Part shown: in pieces, positions 12,292 to 24,110 of the stretch | How the letters are laid out: the number at the start of each line of letters is the position of its first letter | Position numbering within the stretch: the stretch's first letter is position 1 | Assembly: GCA_037389465.1 (NCBI GenBank) | Contig: JAZARR010000171.1 | Span: 310,001-374,000, forward strand | Reading direction: 5' to 3' | DNA from: Baylisascaris procyonis | Taxonomy: Eukaryota; Nematoda; Chromadorea; Rhabditida; Ascarididae | DNA: 64,000 nucleotides | Made by a program: the position numbers and the translations under genes | The notes under the pieces: model-generated | The model's database searches: none | What the model saw: only the letters and a program-made list of their open reading frames with translations | Told to the model about the DNA's origin: nothing

Positions 12292-15078
12292 GTGAGTTCT
12301 TTTTGGCTAGGAAAAAAAAGCTTTAATTACTATCAAAACATAAGCAAATACAGCGACACGTTCGAATGCCGAACAGTGCGCAGATATGAATGTCAAAACT
12401 GTGGTCTATGAGCTTGAAACATCATTGATCAATGCTCAATCAATGTTTGTGGGAAATTGGCAATGGCAATGATCATTGCTGATTTAGATGCCAATTTGTC
12501 ACTCACGAATCCTAAGATCGCACTGTATGGTCAATAACGATTTATTTAAGGCGATATTGAATGAAACTATTGCATAAATTGCGCACTCTAAACATCACAA
12601 AATCATTGCATAACGTCAACATTGAGTGAGCTCTATTCTTTATCGTGTTGATGAAATATTACGGTTTTTCTGCTCCTATTGCATTTCAATCGATCATTTT
12701 TCTGCTCCTCATGGGCATGATAAAAATGCTATCGTGAGTGTAAATTGCGCAAATAATTTCCAGAAAATGTTAAATTTTATTGTGTAACTCTTCATATCGC
12801 ATGAATCGTCAAGCATTTTTATATGCTTTCTGCAGATTCTTATGTAAGCTCATTGATGACGTAGGAACGACGACAATCGTCTCGTTTTGTTCTTTCTTCG
12901 AGAGTGTAAGATATGATTTGATGAAAGTAGTTCGAATTAGGTTGCGCACTTTGTTTCGATATGCCTGGCGTGCTTTTCCACTTTCTCCATCCTTGATCTT
13001 TTCTAAATGCTTCATCATTACGTGCTGCCGAGTGGAGTTTTTTAGACAAATAGTGGAAAAGAGGATAATAAAGGGTTTGCTTGATGTCGCCAGAATAACA
13101 ATTCCTATCGTCTTGGCCTACTAGAGCATAAGGGCGAGATGATTATATTAGATAAACATCAATATCGCACTCTTTAGCGCATAACCAATCAAAATTCGCA
13201 CTAAAATTTAGCTTTTATGAATAACGCAAGTAGTTGAAGATTCTCCAATTCTGTCATACTCGACTCACATTATTTGATTCAGGTATAGACAACCTATAAT
13301 GCTCACTAGGAGCAGATTGAGCAACCGTTTGAGATTTCGCCAACTTTCGAAATATCGCCTCATATTGCGCTTTGTGAGAGGGGCGTCACAACGATGGGTA
13401 CAGCCGTTCATGGCTGTACCTTTTCAACTCTTTACAAGGTGCTTTCGATAAACTACTTCAGTGATGTAGCAGATTTCAAGAAATCCTTTGGTCTCACAAG
13501 TAGTTTCATAGCCTTTCCCCATCCTAAAGGTTTGGAAATCCTTTCGCCTTGTATTTTACTGCGAAGATCGCTATTTCCTCCTGAGTCATACAAAGCGATT
13601 GACTAGTCTACCAAACGATAAAGAAGGGAGAAATATTTTCAAACTTCTAGTGCTGTATGGAAAGTAGGCTTCAGAGTGGCGTTTTTTTGTGCCGTATTTT
13701 CAACGACTGCGTCACTATTTATGAAATCATGAAGGCAAAAAAAAAAAATTCAGTCGGCAAGTCATTCTCGTCCATCGTTTTGCATTACTGTTTGCAATCT
13801 GCAATTGCAAATGCTCTCTAACCTTAGCATAGCTTTGAGTTGCAAAAGTGTATTGCATTCGGCGCTGTCAATTGCAAACATACTGCTGTTGTTTGTCCGT
13901 ATCCTATAGTCGATGTGTGCGGTCATTCGGATAGCGCAACTTCTAAGCGAATTTTTTTTTCCCCTCAAACTAGGATTGATCATAATGAGAGTCACTTGTT
14001 TAGCTGGTCAAAAACTCTAATCAAATGGAAACTTTTTCTCAGTGGGGCCAACTGTTGTTTTTGAACTCCCCCAAAAATGGCCTCGAACATTTAATTATGA
14101 AGCACTATGGCAGTTGCTTGTTCAATTATTGCTAAAGAGAGCCGAAATCAGCCTCACCATCTTTTAATAGACGCTAAAAAAGTCAACAGAACATATGGAT
14201 TTCATCTAATGTCAAAGGCATACCAATTTCTGCTCATAGTTCCACTTTCTTTGTCGATTAACACTGTCAAAAAGTTTTATTGCGAAGAGCGGAATTTGCA
14301 GCCGTTAAAATTATATTACTGTCAAGTTTGGTGGTCCACAAGCAACTCATTTCTAAGAGCATTAGTTTGATGGCTTGAACGCTGCATGCCCAAAGCATTG
14401 CTGTTGAGAACCATTTAAGCGATCCATGAAGGGCCTATGAAGAGCAATGAACTCAGAGGGCTGGTGCAATGAAGCGTAAAAGGTCCATCTTGCGATGTCC
14501 GTCATATACTTTTTTTTTCATTCAGCTATGATCTGGTTATATTTATTTGAGTTGTATGCGATCACCTTTATTATATCAAAACATTGAGTGGAAAAGAATA
14601 TATTCGAAGAAAGCGGTGAAGAATATGGCATCAATGAATTTTGAGGATAAACATACTACATCGGCGAGATGCGAAAGAAAAAGCAATATTCAGATTACGT
14701 CTGGATTTATGAGGAAAATTTCTGATAAGCAGGTAGAATGGTTTAGCGAAATGACTTCAGGTAGCAAACCATTACAGATATAAACAACATTAATGTGCAT
14801 TGATGTCATTGATGGCGGAGTGTTGATCCCTTGCTAGTTCGTAAAGGTCGAGGGCATGTGTGCCTAATGCGAGCATCTTGAAACGGGCGCACAAATTAGC
14901 CTATATGCGAGGTGAACGCAAGAGCAAGATTTGAGCTCAGACGGCCATGTCTGCATAAGTTTCATCCAAGATTCCAGAAGGAATATATTGTCCAGCATAC
15001 CTCTATGCCAGGAAGACGTTTCTCTGAGGCAATCGTGTCATGAAATACCTCAGAGCGTGAACTATCCTTGATATTTGA
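12292..15078. other. no gene recognised
   Basis: Several acceptor-like sites (12760, 12838, 13670, 14300) are followed by short open frames in the phase the 12,195 exon would need, but none has both a good donor and a persuasive protein. The frame at 14547-14783 ends near a TTCAG|GTAGC donor-like site. Confidence 0.4.
13397..13420. repeat. inverted repeat, 9-bp arms
   Basis: GGTACAGCC at 13397-13405 and its exact reverse complement at 13412-13420 flank the 6-base loop GTTCAT. It could form a small hairpin. Function unknown. Confidence 0.75.
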
Positions 15079-15132
15079 CCGGAGCACAATGTTTCTTCTT
15101 TAACTGCTCCGGAGCACAATGTTTCTTCGTTA
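15079..15132. repeat. 30-bp direct repeat, two copies
   Basis: CCGGAGCACAATGTTTCTTC occurs at 15079 and again at 15109. The 20 bases are identical and the period is 30. No gene is nearby. Confidence 0.85.
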
Positions 15133-17815
15133 AAAGCTTTAATTGTTAATTACGAATCATTTTATTAACTATATAGTTCTTGATATTTTTTTTTCTTAGT
15201 GATTATTGTGTGCTTTTTTTTTCCGGCTCAATACGACCAATACTCCCTTCACATTCATCTTGCATTCTACTAAAAATAGCCGAATCTCCTTCATAAATTA
15301 TTCAGTTGTCATTTTGGTAACACTTCAAATACGCTTTCAAAAGTATAATGCTGCTTCAAATGAATAGAGAAAAAATCACATTTAAATGTCTTAGGTATAG
15401 AAAATATCAAAATTTGGCCACTTTATGAAATATTTTGATACTAGCAACTACATCTGACCGATTGATTTTAGCTTTTCAAATCTTATTTATCGTGATATTA
15501 AAGGGATATGCAGAAAGTGGCAATTCACAAATATTTGCACATAAATAAAGATATAAACAAAATAGATATGCACTAAAGCAAACAATGACCTATGAGAAAT
15601 TATTCTTGCTATGCTCAACGCTAATGAGCGCTATTTCTTTGCGCTATCTAGCTTACTAGAGTTGCGTTACGAGATTATGTTAGCCCTCCTTAGAAGCAAA
15701 ATGGCTCGTTTTTTGATGGAAGTTCTCTCTAACATCCTAACAACTTTAATTGACAATTGTTGAAGCATTTATATATCATCTCGAAGTGAATTACAATTAT
15801 TTGTCTGCGAGAGTGATAGATGAGAATATTGGTAATGTTTAAGTGAGTTGCAGAATTCACGTTTACATAGTGAAATATCTCGTGGGAAAAATTTCACATT
15901 CCACATACGCACACTAACTCATTAAAATTATATAAGCGATCCTTCAGCTAGGCGATATATGCTTTATATTTTTCGTTACACATTCGCACACGTATAAAAA
16001 ATAGTCATAAGTTTGCTGGAGTGGAAAATATCGAAAATCTAAGTGGTAATTTCGCGACGATTAAGGACGAAAGGGCGACAGAAATTTTGGTGAGCTTGCC
16101 AACAGCAGTTTATACGACATTGGCAACGCATTTATTGTTTTCGTTCGTATAAGTGAACATTATAGATGAGTGACCCGATCGGTCGAAAGCATTTGAATAG
16201 GCAAACTGATTATCGCAACGCTTAGCACTTGCTTGAGGCAACTGAATGATGACAAACAGGCGATGGTTGAGTCTTATCGATTCTGTATACTCAAGAAGGT
16301 TCCTACGGCAATCCTCTATCATGTATTGTGGGGTATCAAACCTCTGTAGTGGAGTATTTGCGTCCTCCAATGCCCCATACTTCTAGTTACTCAAATCCCA
16401 TGCGGTTCTCTAACAGTCTACTAATTGCTGTTTCTCTAATTCCAATCAAACATTGATTCTTATGTTGCTTGTTGTTGTTTCCAACTTTTTGAATTGGAAA
16501 TGAAAAGAAAATCTGCTTACAAGGCACAAAAATAACCTTTTCTTAAACTAGTATGGCTTATACAGCTTTACATTTTATGCCTCATTAGACAACTTTTTAT
16601 CAAGCGAGGAGGTGTTTTCGTTCATTCGAACGTATTCAGCCATTAATGCTAAAGTCACAAAATTTCATGAGATAATACCGCAGCATTAAGTGATATTCTC
16701 TGCTAAACTGAATGCTGCTATATCACATTTAAAATGAGTTGTAGATATTTAGTGGTGGTGCAAAAGTTTCGTACGTTTTACAAAAGTTGGACTTGTACCT
16801 CATATATTTCGTTTTATCTGAGTCAAGCCGCAAAATGAAAGCGCTATTTTTTGATCAATATTTGTGCTTTATCTATTCTATCTATCTATTCGTATATAGT
16901 TAGATTTGAAGGTCATCGGGAATATTCGAATTTTTGTAGGTGATTTTTGAAGGTCTGTTCAACGAAATGCAAGGGGTTACGTACATTAATATTCCTTATG
17001 GCATGCTAGATATGCTAAATTAATCTGGTTTTATAAATGTTTCAATCTTTTTCTCCTTAGTAAAGCTTTTGTGGAAAAATGCAGATAGTGGAAAAATGCA
17101 TTAATAAATCATCTTGTGAAAGCGCACATAAACAAATACGCAATTGAATAAGCACATTAAATTTTGCTGATCATTGAGGAATTTCATCGAGATTTTCATA
17201 TTCGGTAATTATTACATATTTCAATCGTAGAGTGGATATTTATCAGTGATCGTTTGAACGTATTACGTGGTGATTCACCCTTTCATGGAATGATAGCGTT
17301 GTATTATATAGGTAAATTTTATTTCATCTATTCCTAATAGTGTATGCAAATTAACACGGAAAATTCAGCGAAAACTATACGCAAATTACAAAAAATGAAA
17401 TGCTTTGATAAGGTGAACACTATATGCCACTTTTTTGAAATGCATTCAATGATACTAGTAAACGATACCAGTAGTGAAATTTCCTGATCAGGCGCATTTC
17501 ATCGTGAAATAAAAAGCATTCCACTTCCAACCTAAACGCAATGAACAGAATTGATGCATTCAAATTGTTGTTAACGTGAAAAGTAAAGAGCTAGCCATAG
17601 TGATGAGAAACTTTAGAACTTTTGAACCATTGAATTTCGCTACTCACAGATGTCTTCATTCGCTGACTTAAGCAGCCGAACAAACAGATGGCAAATGATC
17701 GTATAAAGATTGCACTATCGAGCCTTTTTGGTTAGGGAAGATGAGAGGTTCTGCATAACGATTTCAAGCTATCCCCATCCATTGTTGATCCAGAAATCGT
17801 AAACGCTTATTTCAG
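15133..17815. other. no gene recognised
   Basis: Strongly AT-rich with no protein frame above background. The only longer frame, 86 codons on the minus strand at 16110-16370, has no domain. Confidence 0.5.
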
Positions 17816-17890
17816 GTCATTCTGAAAGACCACGAAATCTCTTCATCTTTTATGCAAATTTTTGACAGATTTTATATGATGTTCATGAAG
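17816..17890 (+). other. possible internal coding exon, 25 codons
   Basis: The segment is bounded by a consensus TTATTTCAG acceptor and an AAG|GTACGC donor and is exactly 75 bases. It is open in phase 0 (VILKDHEISSSF... MMFMK), with a hydrophobic, protein-like pattern. The next phase-0 acceptor, TTTTCAG at 18425, opens 55 codons to a stop at 18593, which could be a terminal exon. I do not recognise the family. Two strong splice sites with matching phase make this better than a random frame, but not proven. Confidence 0.3.
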
Positions 17891-18445
17891 GTACGCTATG
17901 GTAGTGCTGCAAACATATGGACAAAACCTTCTAGATGATTCAAACAGCTGATGGTCAGGGTCAATTCGTGTGCGGGGAAAGAGGCGTTAGCGGAAAGGAG
18001 AAAGAGGTAACATAATGCCTTGCGGCGCTTCCATTCCTTTTTCAGTTTACGTTCATACTGCATACGAACCTCTGAGGGAAGATACGCATATGTGAAAAAA
18101 AAATGCTACAAATCTTTATGGATATCTTTTGTGAAGATATGAAGGTATAGGAGAATAATATACGTATGAAGGTGATATAGGAGAGTGAAATAACGTCAAT
18201 GGGAACGAGTGCAAATTATATAATCGATGTGCCAACGGAAATAGAGTGCTAAAAATAACGCATCGTTCTCAATTGACGCAATGAAGTGATTGCTCACAAG
18301 CAATTTAATTTCTTTCAATGATGCACCACTTATATTAGGGAGCTACTTAATGAGCCTATAAAATTGTTATTCACGTAGTTTAAAAAAAAACGTCGTTGAA
18401 AGAAATTAGCACCTATCATTTTCAGTGGAAACAAAGAAAACACAA

Positions 18446-18496
18446 GGAGGATTATGTGGGAAGGGACATTTTTCTGCACTTCCTACATAATCCTCC
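18446..18496. repeat. inverted repeat, 18-bp arms
   Basis: GGAGGATTATGTGGGAAG at 18446-18463 pairs with CTTCCTACATAATCCTCC at 18479-18496, with one mismatch and a 15-base loop. It lies inside the possible terminal exon that opens at 18426, which makes that exon less likely to be ordinary coding sequence. Confidence 0.85.
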
Positions 18497-18593
18497 GACA
18501 CAGTCCTCATGCGTAAATTTTAAAACTTCCTTTTTCCTTCCCCTATTCGCTTCTCTGCATTTTCATGAAAAGTCATTGGTGCAAATGTCATGA

Positions 18594-19939
18594 TTTTTTT
18601 ATCTAAAGCAATCAGCAAATCTTTCTACCATTTCCTTTGGGATTCGGTGTTCGCCATGTCGATCAAATCCCCTTCGTCAGTTCCGTATAGTGCTTTCGCT
18701 TGCAAGTTTTTGTGCAATCTAAGCGAGCGTTCCTAAACCATACAACGAGCGCTCTGTTCATATACGGCAAATGTAACTAAAGAACTCTATTTCTTTACCT
18801 TCCTTCTCCACTTGAAGCGAAATTGTACATTGTGCATTCAGTTTGCAAATAAGCCTTGTTTTCTATCAGCTGCAAAGGTTTAGGTGCGTTGTAGCGAGAT
18901 CCAATGAGGAATGGAATGGACTATTGAATTTAACAGCAGCAAAGTAAGCTACTTAAAAACTGGCCTCCGTCAGCAATATTCTGAATGCTCCTTTGGTACT
19001 GCAGTCTCTTTCTTACTTAAGCGTTGTATTCACATAAATCCAAAAATTCTACCCATCAAGCCAGGCAGTTAGTAGTATTTGCAAATTAGTAGCACTTCTT
19101 TCGGTGTATCTTCGCGAGAAGCACTAAGCTTTGTGTTCTTATCCGTTTTGTGTTTTTATCTTGCTCGAAAGCATATTCTAATCTGTGTAAGTGTAATCAA
19201 AAATTCACGAATCAAATGTTGACATTTCCACTATTGTGTGCAAGAGTGCTTCGGTTTTGTTACATCTAAACATTTGACTGCTACCCACGGTTAATAAGAA
19301 TATTATCGATTTGTTGGAAATTGTTACTTCACATATCAATGATCTCCTACAGCCATTCGTAAAATTCCCATCTAATTTTTGTTGTAATTAACAATGCATC
19401 AGAATATATGTATCAACTATAGTAGAGCTTTCAGTCATTGTGTTGTGGTAATCATATGGCGACGATCAGTTAAACATGTGAAGCGGTCGCAAAACTGTTT
19501 TTAAGGCGTGTTGAAAATCTAGCGTGACAGATACTGAACGGTGAATCAAACAGCTATTATAGCTTCATAACTTCCTCCTCTCCCACGTATGTTCACGTGG
19601 AAGGTTTTATGAAGCAGTCGTTGACCAGCATAAACATCCACCTTATTTTGTGGAAGGAAGCACATTTGCTTATCACTATATGAACGGGAGGTGGAACTTC
19701 TCATTTCTCTTGCTGAGTGCTTCTTTGCTACTATAGCCTATGGTTCTCTTTTTCACTTAAGCCTTCCAATCACGGAAATCTTAAAATTCTACTCACCAAG
19801 CCAGGCAATTAATAGTGTCTGCAAATTGCGCCATCTTTTTCAGTAATAAAAAAAACGACACGTATTTGTCAGCCTTTAACTGCGTCCTAACTGCTCATTC
19901 CCTTCGATGCGAAAAGTGATGGAAATTTTCTGCATTTAC
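18594..19939. other. no gene recognised
   Basis: AT-rich sequence. Two segments, near 19030-19110 and 19740-19830, share the phrase TTCTACYCAYCAAGCCAGGCA followed by AGTAGT or AATAGT and TGCAAATT, so they look like diverged copies of one interspersed element about 740 bases apart. Confidence 0.4.
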
Positions 19940-20330
19940 GGAGCGAAAAGTGAATGAAAATGCCCATTCAGGGAAGTGCCGATCACGTATTTCGAGCGTG
20001 AATTCGTTGTCTAAAAGCTTCTCGGGAGCTGATCTGGGAGAAGTGTACTTCGGGTTTGCGTCCATAGGAATTTCCGCCGAAGGCCAGAAAGGAATACCCT
20101 TGTTCCCTTATCTTTACTTCTGGTCTCCATCCTTCTTGTACTGATCTTCGATTTCTCAGCAACGCCTCATTCCCATCGTTCCCTTTCCCTCCCAGTCGAA
20201 ATTCTCTTTGGTATGGTTCAGAGCAGAGAGATGCGTCTGCTCCCTCCGCGCAGATCGGCAGATATAGAGCAAGAAATTTCTCAGTACTTGACCTCTCGAA
20301 CATGATAAGGAAACAAGCGAAGTGTTAGGA
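19940..20330. other. GC-richer island open in several frames
   Basis: This block is markedly GC-richer than its flanks. At least three + frames are open across most of 20150-20320, and a 106-codon frame is open on the minus strand (19983-20303). A TTTCTCAG acceptor-like site ends at about 20159. The composition suggests an exon, but I cannot choose strand or frame and recognise no protein. Confidence 0.25.
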
Positions 20331-23300
20331 AAACTAAAGGAAAGAGCAAGCTCGGGAAGAGGAAATGGGAAAGTAGGAGTGATCTTCCTTCTACCAACGA
20401 TACTGTGGCAAATGCAATCCGAGCTAAAGCGTTTTGAATGCAGTAAGAGCGGCTTACGTCAGTAGTTGACTGCTGCAACGGTGTTTAATATTTTTTGCTA
20501 CAATCCATCACTTAAATGTTTTGGAAGGGAATTATATCAACATATTTTTTTGATCATCATTCCGTCAAATTAAGCGTAGAAAAGGCAGCGAATTTACGGA
20601 ATCTTTTAGGAAGAGAAGTATCGGCATAATGAACAAACGGTTGTCTGCAATTCTCAATTCTTTTCTCATGTGTTGCTGTCCGATTGAATCGTTGTTTATA
20701 GTGAGATGAGCGAAAGTGATGTAAAATTAAGGTGTTTATACATTATAAGATGTATTCATCATGCCGTAATCAACTATGACACAGTAGTTGATTTTTGAAT
20801 ACACTGAATTATTGATGTCGATATTGGATCATTTAATGCGTAGATAAAGTTGCAAATATTTAGTCTTTTTTTCACAACACATATATTTGAGTTATTTATT
20901 CCCATTTTATTCGAATAAACCGAAATGAAAAGTAGGAAGTTTCTTGCCATCTACGATATACTCAGCCTTGAGGATTTCGAATTTTTTTTTTTCAAAGTCA
21001 ATTTTGGTGCTGATGGCGCCCGCCCACAATGACGTTTGTGTTTCCAATATATGCGCTTGCAAGGGATGCGCTTTGTTCGTTTTGTTATGCTTCTTCTTTT
21101 GCCCGCGAGCGAGCAATCTTTATGAGGAAGGCGGGAAGGAATGCTTGATGATATCGAATCTGTATTTATCTCGTGGTTTTTTATGATCTTTTCATCAGTA
21201 TTAGCTTTTAGATCAAAAATCATAAACTTTTATCAAGCAAACGGCTCTAATTGTCTATGAGAATAGTCGGGCAGAAAATAATGCGAAGATCAGTGGAAGA
21301 GTCGTAGAAATCAAAGGCAATGAAATTGAAAGGTCAGCTATCATATGGTTTGATTTCACAGAAGGTCATATCGCTGTTTATGCGTAATGTGTTCTGCGAT
21401 TGCATTCTATGAGAAAATGAGTGAATACATGTGGTATCATTGTCTTTCAAATACTTTGACAACTAGGGTAGATAGACGAATAAATAACCTCCTTTTGTTT
21501 ACTTGTATTCGACTGCTTTTTCATGTACCATCTACCCTTGCCATCTACCCACCACCATCAGTGTTCGTCTTGCCACGGTGATGAGCGCATTCGCTGTTTT
21601 CTGTCTTCAAAGAAGACTTCTCCGTGTTGGCTACTATTTCATCAATTGATACTATTTAGTCCGATTTATTCGTATATTCGCTTTAAACTTATAATTGAGT
21701 CTTTAAATTACTTTATTTGACTCGTTGGACTCATCTCATATTTATGTTTGATACAGTATGAGGACAGTCAGTCTCATGCTTGACTCGTTACCTCTTTAAA
21801 TCGTTGTTATTCCCCTTTTCTATCGCTTCGAATTTTCCATTTTTTTTCACCTCCACAATCCAGTTCATTTTGAACTATGTCGACTCCTTCAATGACCTGA
21901 TCCTCAATTCACTATTTTACTTTTTTTTGCTTTCAAATCTCGCTTTCAAGTCTTCTTCTGTTCTTTTCTTGCAAACTTGTTTCTTCGTTCCGTCTCTTTT
22001 CGACACAGGTATCAGTATTCCCTCTTAGAATCTTTATATGTTTTCATGGTTTTCTTTCTGCTTACAAAAATGCATTTTAATTATCAGAAACAAATAGAGA
22101 AGCCTTCCAAAGAAAGTGCCACGATATATGCTTTTATATTATATTCACCTGAATAACTCATTTCTTAAATTGCATTTTACAATATTTTCTTCAAATTTCG
22201 ATCACCTTGAACCCTTGTCGCATGTTTGCAAACAAAATTTCCTTTTTTTAGCAAGCCAGCTGACATGAGAATCTGAGCGATTGAAATCGCATGCTATTTT
22301 CCAATCTCAAAAATTTCTTTTTTTTCTTCAAATTTCATTGGTCCTAATGAATGATTATTTTAAATGAGATCATCGAATTGTTTATGATATATCTAACGAA
22401 TACATAACGCTAAATGGCGATTCGAGAGTTAGAATTATGTAAGCGATTTTCTTCTATAAGCGCATAAGAATTGTCGCATTAATTTCTTCGCTATGTATAT
22501 CTAAACCTGGAGGCAACAATTCGGGAAGTATACCTTCGGAAGAAGAAAATATTTCCACTAAATTCTATCAGTAAACCGTAAACTCATCACAGTCTTATAC
22601 TGCCGAAAAAAATGCTATACATATGCGTAGATTCATTGTGACTACCGAAAAAAAAGAGAAGTGCAAACAACACCTAAGATACATAGAATGCATAGAATGC
22701 TAATTTAGCTGTTTGATCTATAATGTTCTCAAGTGTTTCGCTGCATCTCGATGATATGCTACGCACATTCGACACATCTCTGTCTTATCTTTTAACGTGC
22801 CCAATATTCGTGTGTCGCAAGGAAGCCTAGGTTGTTTCTCCATTCGAATATGCTTGGCCCCAATGTACTAGTCCAGATCTCCGGGTTTCTTTAGCTTTTC
22901 TATCGAAGGCTGCAAAATTTGACGATCGGATCGAAAAGCGAACCGGAAGGCTGCGACAATAAGCGCTTTTGCGATTCCTCTCTTTGGTTACCTCGCCTCC
23001 CTTGATGTCAAGCACATTTCTAAATTGCCGGCAGTTAGGGCAACACGCTCTATCCATTATGATCAGTCGCATTTTTTGAGCAAAATTAACGATTCAATCA
23101 ATTTTATCCTTAAACACAATCATGTACGAAAATTTTCCCTGAATACGTATCGGTTCTATTGAAGTAGGTGCATTGAGATGAAAATAAATGGTGGTCGTGG
23201 AAAGGTAGATAATGCGCACCAAATCTAATGTCCGTAGCTTAGGTGGTTGCGAACTTGAAGCTACGAGACGTGTAAAGAGATAAACGCATATATGTCGATG

Positions 23301-23934
23301 GAGCCCATGGCTAAAATTGCTGAGGTTGATATGCGCAATTTTCTGCTACTATAATGGATTATTTAAATTTACGACTTATATAAATAATGTGAAAGAAAAT
23401 CATTTTTATAGTGATATGCAAGGAACGGCATGCTGCGACATTTTTAATAAGTAACAGTCGACGTGAGCCATTCTCAGCAGCTTCATTTAGCAAAGGATCG
23501 GAGATGAAATGCTCATTGAAACCCGTAATTTTTGAAATTAAGCTAAGTTCGTATTATAGACGATCGTCTTCAATGCTTGAATTCTACGTTTCATCGATTT
23601 ATTTTCTTCCATCTTTGTGACATGCATCATTCGCTAAGTTTGGACTATCGTGCAAGCGAAAGGCTAATTTCTGCAAATATGATGTTGCGGCATTGAAATT
23701 GAATGTTTCACTTGAGCATGCACAAATCTGCCTCGAACACTAAACGAGTATCCAACTATAAGAGTAAATGTGATCGCTGCAGTGTCAGATCACATGTAGA
23801 GATCTTGAGTTGGCTCTTCGATGCCACATCCAGCAATATCGTTTTTGATAAAATTAATTGCTGAATAGAACAAAGTCTCATTTAGCTCAAGAGCTTAAAT
23901 GTTGGCTTTAATTGGGTTTAGATAGATTCATGAT
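20331..23934. other. no gene recognised
   Basis: AT-rich sequence. A GC-richer segment at 22827-23072 is open on the minus strand for 81 codons, with a basic peptide and a CCPNC motif, but it has no recognised domain or clear splice sites. A 9-base unit CATAGAATG is repeated twice at about 22683. Confidence 0.4.
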
Positions 23935-24110
23935 AGGGGAAGGTAGGGGTAGATCTATGATAAAAAAGATAAGAGTTCACATGGAAAGATGTGAAATTCT
24001 AGTGGAGAAGCAAGAGAAAATAGAAGTAGAGATGTGAAAATGTGAAAATAAGGAGTGATGCCATGAGGAAAAAAGTGAGAGTGAGTAACTGAAAATAATA
24101 AGGCGGATAG
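23935..24110 (+). other. purine-rich strand segment
   Basis: The + strand is dominated by A and G for about 175 bases (for example AGAAGCAAGAGAAAATAGAAG), with few pyrimidines. It is not a simple tandem repeat. Such tracts can form unusual helices or be decayed microsatellites. Confidence 0.5.
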
